From contig JANDJZ010000032.1 in assembly GCA_027943245.1 (NCBI GenBank), positions 124,001-188,000 of the forward strand: a stretch of DNA of 64,000 bases. Reading direction: 5' to 3'. The position numbers and the translations under genes are program-made. Below are positions 24,101 through 35,389 of the stretch, one piece after another (position 1 is the stretch's first letter; each line of letters opens with the position of its first letter). Origin of the DNA: Acanthamoeba sp. SK_2022b (lineage: Eukaryota > Discosea > Longamoebia > Acanthamoebidae). Below the pieces are notes generated by a model that worked only from the letters and a program-made list of their open reading frames with translations, was not told the DNA's origin and searched no databases.

Positions 24101-24418
24101 GAGATAGCATGCATGAACTCGTTCGCTCACAGAAGGCGTACCCCCGGAGTAGCGCGAAGGCGTACCTTGATAAACGAGTAGTAGTGGCCGCTGTCGGCGA
24201 CGCCCCTGTGCACGAGAATGCCCACGAGCTCGTACTCGTAGTAGTCGCGCGGCCTGATCTCCGGCAGGGGCTCCTGAGCCTCTTCGGGCGCTGCCTCCCC
24301 GTGCTCCCCCTTTCTTTCTTCGTCGCGCTCTGGCGCCGCCTCATCCGTTTCCTCCGGTACCACAGGGTCGCTACCTCTGTCATCGACAGAGGTCAAGAGA
24401 CATAGGGTTGAGTGATCC

Positions 24419-24476
<58 letters not shown>

Positions 24477-26141
24477 GCGTGCGGGGGGGAAAGAGAGAGA
24501 GGGGGGAGAGAAAGCATACTGCTGATCTTTGGTGGCAACTTCCTTTTCCTCGTGGCCCTCCTGAAGGGCAAGGCCTTCCCTGGTGTAGGGGAGCATGTCG
24601 AGTTCTTCCGGGAACTCGCAGTAGTCGTTGAGCTTGACCTTGCGCATGGTGTCAAAGTTGAACTCGAAGCGCTTGAGATGAAGGATCAGCGTGTTAGGGA
24701 GCTCCTTAATGCACGAGCGCTTCAGCGTGTCGACGTGCTTCTTGCAGGTCTCGCAGAAGTAGGCGTTGTCGCCCTCCAGCATGTCGCCACGCACGTACAG
24801 TTGCAGAGCCTGTTCACGCAACTAGAGTGAGCCTCACTGAATTGTGGGAGGATAGAGAGTGCGATAAGTGCCGGGAGGGGGGCACCTCGAGGATATCTTT
24901 CTTGTTTTGGATGTCGAGGCTGATAGTGTAGAACTGCTCGTCCCGCTCGGACCTGTGTGGGCAGCCCTTGCAGATGAGCTGCGAGCTCATCTTGCCGCAC
25001 CAGATGTTCTTGAGCAGCCTTTCCTGCAGAGTGCCCTTGAGCTTGTTCTCCAGCTTGTCGCAAAACATGTTGAAGAACTCGTCGGCGTCCATCTGCACGC
25101 TCGTATCGACAGGCTGTCCGTCGTAGTCCTGCTCGGGCCATCGAAAGTGAGGTGTGAGCTGAGCGCATTTCAATTGACCGTTGGCCGCGGCAGCACTGTA
25201 GCGAAGCGCTGGCGCACCTTATTGGCAAAGCAGAAGCCCTTGGGGTTGTAGTGCTGTCGCAGACTCTCCTGGAGGCAGGCAAACATGACCTGCAGCTCTA
25301 TCAGAAGGTCGTCTGACCCGATGACGACGGGCCCCTTCTTCTTGCCGCCCTTCTTCTTGGGGAAGAGGTTCTTGATGACCATTTCATCGTCGTAGCTCTC
25401 CTCCACCACGTCGCTCGCAAACCCGGATCCATCATCGTCGTCGTCCTCGTCTTCGTCACCTTCGTCCTCGACCTTCTTCTTGTAGTTAAGCGCCTTGTCC
25501 AAGTCGTAGTCTAGCACGGAGAAAAGCTCAGTCAGTCATGCCCACAACGCCCACAACGCCCACAATACCGGCAGGGAAGTCGATGCTGAGGATGCCCTTG
25601 CGGAAGTCGGGCATCATGAAGAACTGCTGGAGCAGCGAGTTCATGTAGCAGGTGCAGCCCAGGTTCTTGAGGCCGACGTAGCCGGTGGAGGATCGCTCGC
25701 CGGCCGCGGGCGAGTGGTTCCACTCGAGGCCGAGAGGTACGATTTCGCCCTCCTTGGCCTGATTGAGATGAAACCTGCGGACCAGTCCTAGGGCGAGCAT
25801 GTGATTCTCGGCCGATCCTGTTGCCACCCGAACATCAACAAAGACGATCGATGGCATGGTGGGTGGATGGTGTCGTACCCTTGATCAGCTCGACGAGCAG
25901 GGCAAAGGCGGCGGTCCTGCTGGCCTTGGTCTTGCACTTGGGCGGCGCGAGAGCGCCGTGGAAGGCGGCTGAGGGCACCTCGAAAAGGCACTTGTGGAAG
26001 ATCTCTTCGATGAGACCGCAGCCCTCTGTGGGGCCGCCCAGCTTCTGCTTGATGTCCTGTGGCAAGCTCTCGGCCAGCTCCCTAAAGATTTGCAATAGGC
26101 CTGCAAACCGGTAACCATCAGCACAATTCAAATGGTGTTTG

Positions 26142-26173
<32 letters not shown>

Positions 26174-26824
26174 GTGCTTGATATGCGCACCAATCAGGAC
26201 TTGGTCGGGCTGCGAATTCTCGGCCTTCTCAACGATCGGGTGCGCCTTGATCAAGGTGGCGAGCGTCTGGACAAGGGGTTCCACCAGGGCAGCCCGGTCG
26301 GGTGTTTCGCCCTCACTGCCACAGTCGGAGCCATACGTTAGTGGCCGAAACGCCATGTCGACATAAAAGCACACAAGAATCCACGTCTGGATCACACGTA
26401 CGTGGTGCGGTACTGCTTGACCAGCTCCGACAGCACGATGAAGAATTCGGAGCACTGCTGCGAGTCGGGAGCGATATTTGGCAGGAAGTCGAACAGGGTG
26501 ATCAGGAAGTACTTCCGGTTCTCCTCGCCTCCCGCGCTGGTGTAGTAGCATTTTTTAAAATACAAATACAATATAAGATTATTGATTGTTAGATGAGACG
26601 AGCAGTGGCACCACAGCAACGGGAGGCGTGCGTACAGGTACAGGGTGAGGATCAGGTCGGCGACCTCGACGCGGATTGCGGGCTCGGCGGAGTCGAGCAG
26701 CGCAACGCGGAGGAGGTCAGCAAACTCAGCGGACGACGTGAGCTTGTCGAGGAGGTGGCGACCACGCCCTGCACACGAACGGGATGTGGAAAAATGAGAC
26801 CTCGCCTGTGTGCGCGCGAGTGTG

Positions 26825-26886
<62 letters not shown>

Positions 26887-29770
26887 CTTTGTAGAGCGAG
26901 GAAGGGCGGATGAAGGTGATCAACAGGGCGCAGGCGCTCTTGACAACCTGTCCGTCGACCTCGCTCGGCTGGCGTTGCGTATCTACGGCCGAACGACGGA
27001 TGACGGACTGCAGGCCGGCCACCAGCCGCTCAGAGTCGATGGCCGCATCGATTTGTTCGGGTGGTACGAGCGGTACTGCACAGGACACGAATAGCGTCAG
27101 TCATCATTTGCAGCGATCACTGTTATACACACTTGGTAGTGTGGTACAGGCGGTCATACGTGCAATGGTGCTCTCGATGATCTCCAAGAGAGCCAGCAGG
27201 CAGTGCTTGGACAGATTGCCCCTGAGCAGCTGGTCTTGCCGGTACAAGACGTCGGCCAGGTGCTGCAGCCCGCCCAGTGCGACGAGTTGGAGTGACCAGG
27301 AGGCATCGCCCTGTGTCGCGCACATGCATCAACCACCACAGAGGCCTCGCCTGTGAGCATGTACTGCATTCGAACGGGAACGCTGTATGCGAAACTACGT
27401 ACGGTCTCGCTATCGCGCTGGAGTGCGGCCTTGACAATGCGCAGCGCGTAGAGAAGAGAGAAGGTCGACGTGGGATCGACCAACTCCGCCCACTTGGGTG
27501 TCTGGAAGGACGTGTGGAACGACGCAATGCTGGCTTCCATCGCCGCGTTGGTGGGCAGCTTCGCCAGCAGGTCCCACGCCTGAAGGTAGGAAAAAACAAT
27601 TAGGCGTTAGTCATCACACGCTCTTCGCAATAGACGAGGAGAGCCAGGCACCATCTGCGCGACTTGCTCGTCGAGAGCGAGAAGGCCGAAGAGGAGCTTG
27701 AAGTAAGCCTGGTTGTTCGTGAGGACAAAACTGGGCGGATGTGTCTTGTCTTTGGTGACGTCCACGCTCTCTACTTCGGCCACAACAGGCTCCTCGTCGT
27801 ACGTGTCGTCATCGTCATCTTCGATACGATCGTCGACCAGGTCGTAGTAGATGGTGTGGTTGTCAGTCAATCCGAGCTCACGCAGCGAGATCCGTTCGTC
27901 GGCTGCGCGGTCGTCATCACTCGTAGTGGAATAGACGCTCAGCTGGAACACGATGCGATTCACGGGCCTGAACACCAACAGAAGTATCAGTTTGGTTTCG
28001 TCGGCTCGACAAGACTCTCGCTGCGCCAGACGAGAATGCAACGCACTTTTTGATCTCCTTGGCGGCCTGGAGCTTCAACGCCCGCAGGCTGATCGAATCG
28101 GACACCTCCAAAAGGAATCGGTTTTGGTGCCGCATTGCGTAGAAGTACAGTGTGATCTGCTCGTCCGCCGTGGCGACCTCATTGACGTCTTGCTGCTTGT
28201 CGAGCTCCTCCAAGAACGTCTGTAGGATCGAGGTCAGCATGCCGAACTCACCAAGCGTGATGCGGGAAAGCCACGACAAACCGTGAGTAGGGTGAGGCAA
28301 CGTCTGATGACGGCCGTGTTCTGGTTTTCGCTGTGGGCATTGGCCGTTTCGAGGTGACTCATGATCGTGGCTATGTAGTCGTCCCGAATGACCCCGATTC
28401 GGCGCTGGAGCTCTGGCGACAGCTGCGAGAGGTGCGTCAACAACTGTTACGGCGTGTTGTGGTGAAGTTGAAATCAAGCCTTAGCGCGCACCTTCTCGCG
28501 ATCATAGAGAGCATTCAGCTCGTCGATTGCTTCGACCGCGACCTCTTCATCGACAACGCGCAGGACCAGCGTCCATAGCGCCTAAAAAAACAGTAATAAC
28601 AATACGTTTTAAATAAACAAAGGGCGAACATGATGAAGCAGCAAGGTATATGTTAGTGACTCATGCTCGTATCAGCGCCTTACGAATACCGCGCGCCGTA
28701 CCTTGAGTCCAATTAGGTCGGTGCTGCGAACTACATAGGTGGCTCGCTGGCTTCGTGGCCAACTCGGAACAAACTTTTCGAGCCTTCCCTTGGCGCAGTT
28801 GTAGTACCTGGGGATGCGGTGTTAGGTGATGAACCACATGAGGAGGAGAAGGCGTACCGGAAATATTCCATGAAGCACATGAGACCATTGAGACTGAGCG
28901 ACACGAAGTCGAGGCCAGAGCACAACTTGCTCTCAAAAATCAATTTGGTGGCCTCCTCTATCACGCTCGGATCGAAGATGGCGCGATTACCGCAGGCTTT
29001 GATCAGCCAATTCAAACCTGCGCACAGTCCCGAAGTGAGACGTGTGGTGTGCGCGCGTATTTGCAAATATCGTGTAGTGAGAATCTTACCGAGGTCGCGT
29101 TCCTTGGGAGTGAGGCAGTTCCCAATGACGCAGTCCCACAGCGTGTTGAGATGAGGAAGCGGCAGGGTCAACGAGGAGTGCTTGAGGACGTAGTAGAGGA
29201 ATTTGAGGCGCGTCTTGATCTGCTTGGTATGCGGTTCCACACCGACCAGGGTCTGCTTGCCCAGCTCCAGCTCCTCCTTGGCCTCCGATCTACCGCCAGA
29301 CAAAAGACGAGGTCAACGACGAGAACGATAGAAAAATTATAATAAAGATATATGTGTTTATAAATGAGCTTAGGGCGAGCACCTTAGGGAGGGAGAGCTG
29401 GGAGCCGGCTGGTTGTCTCGCAATGCCGCGTCCCTCTTGTTCTTCTCGATCTTATCTAGCGCCTTCTGCTTGTAGGTAACGAGATCGGTAAAAAACAGGT
29501 CGATGAGGTTGAAGTCCTGATCAAGCCCATCGATGAGGGATCCCCGGTCCTCAACCACCCCCGACGCTGGGAAGGTATCTGTAGCGTGCAGGTGAGCTGC
29601 GAGCCCTTTGTTCTATGCGTGCGCTATGTGTCAACAGCGTTGCGGTACCGAAAATCTCAAGGAGCAGCTTGAGCGACTGCGAAACGGAGCAGCTCTGCTG
29701 AATATTCTTCGTGCACATCGCAGTCAAGCTCTTGCGGTACTTCTCGCAGCGATTGCGCACCACAATTTCC

Positions 29771-29840
<70 letters not shown>

Positions 29841-32484
29841 ACAAAGAAGAAAGGTGCGGGACGTTAGAGCGTAGTGAGGAAAGGAGAACCTTTAAATGGT
29901 TGGTCGCCTCCTCGGTAATCTCGCGTGAGATGAAGTGGTCATCCTGGATGATGTCCCAGTATAGCTGCAACCCGCCGATGCAGCGTTCCTGTATGTAGTT
30001 GTGTGCGTGTGTGTGTGTGTGTGTGAGTAAGTTCATCGATAGCGCTGTGGTTTGCTGCTGTTGCGTACATCGTCCTCGTCTTCCAGGAGCTGATGGAGGG
30101 TCAGTGTCTTCATGAGGTTGAGCGTCTTGACATCAAACACCCGCGTGTCCCTGATCTTCCGCACGAGGAAGGCAACCAGGTCGGGCTCCAGGTCCTTGAC
30201 CAAGTGGTCAAACAGGTCGTAAATGGTGTCCGTGATCCGCTCCTGCTTGCCCTTGCCCACGGCCGCGCTCCACATCAAGTTGATGTGCTCTTCGCCAAAC
30301 CTGTGATGCCGCAGATGAAACCGGCGACGGCGGTTACACAGGGTCGGCGTCTACTTTTGAAGCGACAGGCGGGGTTAGCTAACCTTCGGAACTCGGATAG
30401 CACGCGGAGAATGTCCTTGCTCCGCGAGATCAGCTCGAAGTGGACGCCCTTCCCAAAGAGCAGCTCTACGATCTGCTTCTCCTCGAGCCAGGCCACGACG
30501 AAGGAGGTGGTGAGCCACTTGGTGGCCTTGGTCTTGAGCATGGAACGCCCGTAGTAGCTGTGCGTGCTGTGATGGCGCAACACGGCGATGAACAAGAAGG
30601 GATCAACAAAAAATGAAGGCCGCGCCCTAGGAGTGGAGCGTGCGTGTACCCGTAGGTGGTGGGCTTGGCCTTATCCTCGTCCCTTCGCTGGGCCTCATTA
30701 ATGAGCGTCGTCACGGTGTTGATGCCGTAGAGCCGCTTCTCGAGGTTGGAGGAGTGCAGGCATTTGTGAGCCAGCGCCAGTTTGAACTTCTCCAGCTGCT
30801 CGGCATATGTCTCACTGCCCGACAGCACACACCGCTTAAGCATCCCTGTACATCCTCGCGCGTTTAGGGGTATGGCTGAGGGCGTACCGGTCCACCTCCT
30901 TGTTGAATGGATCGATAAGCGTCTTGGCGAGCTTCTCGACGATCAACACCACGCGGCTAATCTCCTCCTTCGTGACGGTCTTGAACTCCTGTTCGTCCAT
31001 GCCAATGATCCGCGCGAACACGAATGGCTGGATTTTGTTCCACCAGTCGCGCGCGAACGGCCACTTGAGGCTCTTGCGAATCTGCAGCGAGGATGAGGGA
31101 TCGTCAAGGTGAGTAAACTTGGAAGGGGCTGTAGCTCTGGCAGCTGTACCATGATGATGGGCTCGAGAAGCATAATGAGGTGTCCCAGCTCGATCGGCCG
31201 GTCCAGGAGGGACACGCGCGCAGCGATGTAGTCAAAGCCACCCGCCACACCGAATGCGTTCAAGTTGTCCACCATGAACACCGATATCCTTCCCACGCGC
31301 TGCACACATGACAACAGAATGAAGGGGAGGGATGAGCGTTGAACAGCATTGGTGGCGTGTCGCTGCAGGAGTGGGTACCGCCGCGTAGTCTCCGGGCTGG
31401 TCAGCAGGCGCATCCGAATAGGTCTGGCCATTGTTGCAGACGGCATTTAGTCAGCGCGGAGTTGGGACTATGACGATAAGTGCTCACAGTAGGCCAGATA
31501 TATAGAGAAGAGGTAGAGAGAAATGAGTACGATCATCTTGCCGGCAGGACCCATTTTGTAGCTCGGGTAGACAGGATAGTAGACGAGCTCGGGATCGAAG
31601 AGCCAGCTCAGGTTCTTCACCAGATCCAGCTTGGTGTCGGTGATGATGTGCAGCGCCGTTATGTGCAACACATTTTGCAGGAACAGGCTGATGCGCTGCC
31701 GTGTCTGCATCGTGTACCTGAGCGCGCGCAACAATAGTCACAGTGAGACTATAGAACGCCCACACGCGAGGCGCTACAATGCATGGAGGAAGCGAACGAC
31801 TGACCTCTTGCGCAGAACGGTCTTGCATGCCTTGGATATGGTCTTGTTGAGCAGGCAACGGATGAGCAGACGCCATTCGTCCCTACGCACGGGATCTTCC
31901 TCCTCTTCGTCGTCCTCGCCTGCTCCCTGGCCCGGCTCCTCGTCTGCATTGTCGTCCGACTGCTCATCGCCGCATTCCTTCTTCTCCTGCGCCTCTTCTT
32001 CCGTTTCCTGGCGGACGTCGTTGTCATCTTCGTTGACAACCGCTCCTTCCTTTTCCTTGCCCGCTTCGTTGTCAGGAAGGGCCGCAGCATCACTGGCCGC
32101 AGCGCCGGCGAGCCGTGGGGCGAGCCAGTCGCCGTTCCTCTTGAGCTTGCGAGCCTTCAAGGCGATGGCCTTGGCCAAGTACTGGTCCAGCTGGTCCAGT
32201 ATGGTCCACAGCTCTGGCCCATCTGAGAAGAACGTACATATCACGCGTTAAACCTAAATTTTTATTTTTAGTATATATATATGGTATTATGAATATAATT
32301 GTTTCTTTAATTGTACTGTGCGACTTCCACGACCGCGGTGCCACCATAAGAAGTGCTATTTTCGTATCGAAAAAACAGGAAGAGAGAGAGAGGGAGGTGC
32401 ACCTTTGAGGTCCAGTTGCTTCTCTATGGCGGCCAGGTGCTCCTGGCACTTCTTCGTGTAGGCCTCTTGTTGAAGGGCGTCCAT
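21137..32484 (-). CDS. Giant ubiquitin carboxyl-terminal hydrolase (USP9X/USP24/USP34 type)
   Basis: An 11.3-kb gene of roughly 30 short exons, ATG 32484 (MDALQQEAYTKKCQEHLAAI) and stop 21139-21137. The long N-terminal half is helical HEAT/ARM-like repeats with an acidic insert near 32.0 kb. A ubiquitin-like fold is readable at about 28.15-27.85 kb (FLLEVSDSISLRALKLQAAK, ISLRELGLTDNHTIYYDL). The USP domain runs from about 25.7 to 23.8 kb. Its Cys box is GYVGLKNLGCTCYMNSLLQQ with the nucleophile at 25648-25650. The zinc knuckle is ICKGCPHRSE plus CETCKK, and the His box is GVADSGHYYSFIK (His near 24186), then SWIEFNDKTV and NAYMLIYQRK. Helical repeats continue to the C-terminus. The enzyme should remove ubiquitin from proteins. 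Which of the three paralogue types it matches cannot be decided by eye. Confidence 0.88.
22356..22408. repeat. (TTTG)n/(TTTTG)n tract in a USP intron
   Basis: Several TTTG units run into five TTTTG units on the plus strand; in the transcript this is a CAAA-rich purine tract inside an intron. Confidence 0.85.
23470..23501. repeat. (CA)n tract in a USP intron
   Basis: Plus-strand CA dinucleotides with one interruption. In the minus-strand transcript this reads as GU, opposite to the (GT)n tracts at 24.4 and 26.8 kb. Confidence 0.8.
24420..24475. repeat. (GT)n microsatellite, about 27 units, in a USP intron
   Basis: Uninterrupted plus-strand GT run. In the transcript it is (CA)n lying between a C/T-rich donor side and the acceptor of the exon encoding the USP His box region. 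Confidence 0.95.
26143..26174. repeat. (CAA)n tract in a USP intron
   Basis: About ten CAA triplets on the plus strand, TTG in the transcript, immediately upstream of the acceptor region of the next exon. Confidence 0.9.
26825..26884. repeat. (GT)n microsatellite, about 29 units, in a USP intron
   Basis: Long plus-strand GT run, (CA)n in the transcript, the longest dinucleotide repeat in the window. Confidence 0.95.
29770..29840. repeat. (TTG)n tract, about 23 units, in a USP intron
   Basis: Pure triplet run on the plus strand, CAA in the transcript. Its length makes it a likely polymorphic marker. Confidence 0.95.
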
Positions 32485-32834
32485 CGTGTGCGCGAATCTT
32501 CTTACCCGCGTACGTGATTTGAAGCTATCGCAGAACCTCGATTGTGCTGCTAAACTGAGGAGGAAAGGAAAGAATCGCGAGAAACAGAGATTCTACCACG
32601 GTGCGTCACCTCCGTACCCACAGACAGCAACCTAAACGCAAAGAGAAGCGGTTCAGTGTCTGTTGTGCGGTGAACCGACCAATCCCACTTTCCGAAAGTC
32701 GCAGATTCGTTTCTGAAACGTTTTCAAATTCGCGTTTCGTTACTGTTAATTAATACTTGGCTGCAGCCGGCCTTTGTTTGCCCTCGCCCTCACGCCTACC
32801 GACCGCAAGTCGCGAGCGACAAGGAATCAATAGA
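32485..32834. promoter_or_regulatory. Divergent spacer between USP and desaturase genes
   Basis: 350 bases separate two divergent start codons, so both promoters should lie here. It contains short AT-rich pieces (TTAATTAATA near 32745) but no TATA element or initiator I can assign with confidence. A 5' untranslated exon could be present. Confidence 0.4.
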
Positions 32835-34337
32835 ATGGATAACTCCAAGTCGGTAGAGCTGTCCTGGAGGCAGCTGGCAGAGCACAACAAGGAGGGTGAC
32901 GCCTGGCTAGCGATCCGAGGCCAGGTGTACGATGTGACGTCCTGGGTGAACGCCCATCCGGGCGGCAAAGACACCATCCTCCTCAACGCCGTACGTTTTA
33001 GCTCACTCTCACCTTCCCATCAACGCTTACAATCGCGCAAATCTCATATCAAATGTCGGCGGCCTAAGATGGAAATGACAACCACTGCTCTTTGCTTTGT
33101 TGCTTTATTGTTTGTGCTGGCGTATCAGTGTTCTCCCCTAGAGAGTTCTACCGCACACCCTTTCACATCCATGACAACATGGTGTCGGAGGTTGCGCCGG
33201 GGTTTATTGTTCTCATGTTGTAGTCCGCTTGGCCAAGCGGCGCCCAACCGCAACGCCGTAAATGGGACAACCCGTTACGTTTCGTTGACGCACACGGCAA
33301 TTGCACGGGCCATACTCGACTCTCACTCGCTCCGGTCCTCCTATCAGGGGCGCGATGCGACGCAGCTGTTCGAGGCGTACCACCCCGTGTGGGTCTCGAA
33401 GACGCTGGAGCGCTACCGGGTGGGCAGCCTGATCGACTCGGAGCACCCGACCTTCCCGCCCATGTCCGAGTTCTACCTGACCCTCAAGCAGCGCGTCGAG
33501 CGCTACTTCAAGGACGCCGGCGTGAAGCACACCCAGGGAACCAGATTGCTTCTCACCTCGGTCGTGCTCATCTTCCTCACTCTCGCCGCCTGGGTCGGCG
33601 CCGTCTACGCTGCGCAGGTAATGACCCTCCTACACTACACCGATCGACAATCCTGACTCCACACCTGCTACTTGCACATTTGTTGGCTGCCGCCTCGCAG
33701 GCCTCGCTGCTTCTTGGCGTCGTATTGGCAATGGCCTCGGGCTGGGGTATGGCGCTCCTATCGCTGATCCCTGTGCACGAAGGCTCACACGCTGCGCTCA
33801 CCTCGAGCCCCTGGACCTGGCGATTCATGGGCGCCATCCACGACTTTGTCAACGGCTGCTCGTTCTACATGTGGTACGTTCCCGAGTCCTGGCCAACACT
33901 CGGCTAAGCGCACAAGCGATCGCTTGACGTCCTCCAACTCGCATGCGCAGGTGCCACCAGCACTTCCTGGGCCATCACCCGTTCACCAACGTGGCCGAGG
34001 CAGATCCCGACGTGCATACCAACGATCCGGACTTCCGGCGGATCAAGTCCGAGCAGCCGTGGTATAGCCACTACCGCCTCCAGCACCTCTACGCGCCCGT
34101 TCTCTACGGTAGCCCCTCCCCATCTCTCGACTGCTATATTACGCATTTGCTAGAGCTGACGGCCCCTTATTACTCAACTATTTTTGACCAAAGGCCTGCT
34201 TGCCACCAAGTTCCGCATCAACGACATCCAGATCATGTTCTTCCTGGGCGAGAATGGCAAAATCAGGTATGGACCACGTGATTCGGTTGTGCAAACTCTC
34301 CCCAAATTTGCGAGAACGCACAGTAATCCTCTCTTTA

Positions 34338-34389
<52 letters not shown>

Positions 34390-35150
34390 TGCTCAATACC
34401 AGGGTGAACCCCACGGGCGCCTGGCATTGGTCGATGTTTATCCTGGGCAAGCTGTTCTGGGTGACCTACCGCATCGTCATCCCGTCCTTCTACCTGCCCC
34501 TGGGCCACGTCTTTGCTCTCGTGATGGCTTCGGATCTCGTGGCCAGCTACTACCTCGCCCTCATGTTCCAGGTCAACCACGTCGTCGCCCCCGCTATCTG
34601 GCCCGAGGTGAACAAGAAGACTGGTATGTCCCGCCACCTCACCGGATGCTCTTGAATCACTTGACTCGCTATCGACAGCCTCGCGAGCGAGGCCAAGTGG
34701 CGCTCAAGCGGTGATTGTTGATGTTGATGGGGATTTGGGGTGGGGGGGGTGTAGGGATGGTCGACATGGACTGGGCAAAGCTGCAGGTGATGACCACGAT
34801 CGACTACGCCCACGGCTCGTGGCTCACCACCTTCCTCAGCGGCGCACTCAATCACCAGGTTGTGCACCACCTCTTCCCCAACATCTCGCAGGTAAAACCA
34901 AACCCAGCCATCGATGCTCATGTCATCTCCCGCTACTCGCCACAAGCCAACGCACTTGGCTATTTGTTTGACATTTACATCTTTTTTCCTTGATCCGGAA
35001 CAGACCCACTACCCCGAGATCGCGCCGATCGTCCGGAAGACATGCGAGGAGTACGAGGTTCCCTACGTCGTGCTGCCTTCCTTCTGGGTGGCGCTCAAGG
35101 CCCACCTCCACTACCTCATGGTCATGGGCGGCTCCCCCGAACTCCACTAG
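32835..35150 (+). CDS. Cytochrome b5-fused front-end fatty acid desaturase
   Basis: Eight or so exons; ATG 32835, exon 1 32835-32990, exon 2 from 33348, stop 35148-35150. Exon 1 carries the cytochrome b5 haem motif HPGG (His codon at 32955), completed across the first intron by GRDATQLFEAYHPV. Hydrophobic membrane spans follow (LLLTSVVLIFLTLAAWVGAV, LGVVLAMASGWGMALLSLI). The three histidine boxes are HEGSH, HQHFLGHH and QVVHHLF; the third has Gln as its first residue, the mark of front-end desaturases. The enzyme should put a double bond between an existing one and the carboxyl end, drawing electrons through its own b5 domain at the ER membrane. Which position (delta-5, 6 or 8) cannot be told by reading. 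Intron 1 is 357 bases, stop-free and a multiple of three. Confidence 0.9.
34336..34392 (+). repeat. (TC)n-(GT)n-(GTGC)n compound repeat in a desaturase intron
   Basis: CT dinucleotides run directly into GT and then GTGC/GCGT units just before the acceptor of the exon starting VNPTGAWHW. Confidence 0.85.
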
Positions 35151-35389
35151 GCGACCCGGCCTGCAGTCGGCGTGGTGCTCCGCGAAAAGTGTTGCGCGTT
35201 TCACAAAAGCGAAAGACGTTTGCGGTTCAATTCGATAACTCCGACTGGGGAGATACGCGTGGCGATGAACAGGCGAGCTAAATATCGAAAATTCACTCAA
35301 CCAGCGCAACAACAAACATCAATCAATCGTCAATCTATTTGCACACAAAGGCAGACAATCAGATTGATAGTAGGCGCGTCTGTAAAGAC

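Noticed and set aside
29770..29840. Regular repeat as a CRISPR array
   Set aside because: It is a simple triplet microsatellite without spacers, in a eukaryotic intron.
32757..33656. Unspliced 299-residue protein through the desaturase intron
   Set aside because: Removing 32991-33347 restores the conserved cytochrome b5 block; the frame is open by chance or for intron retention only.
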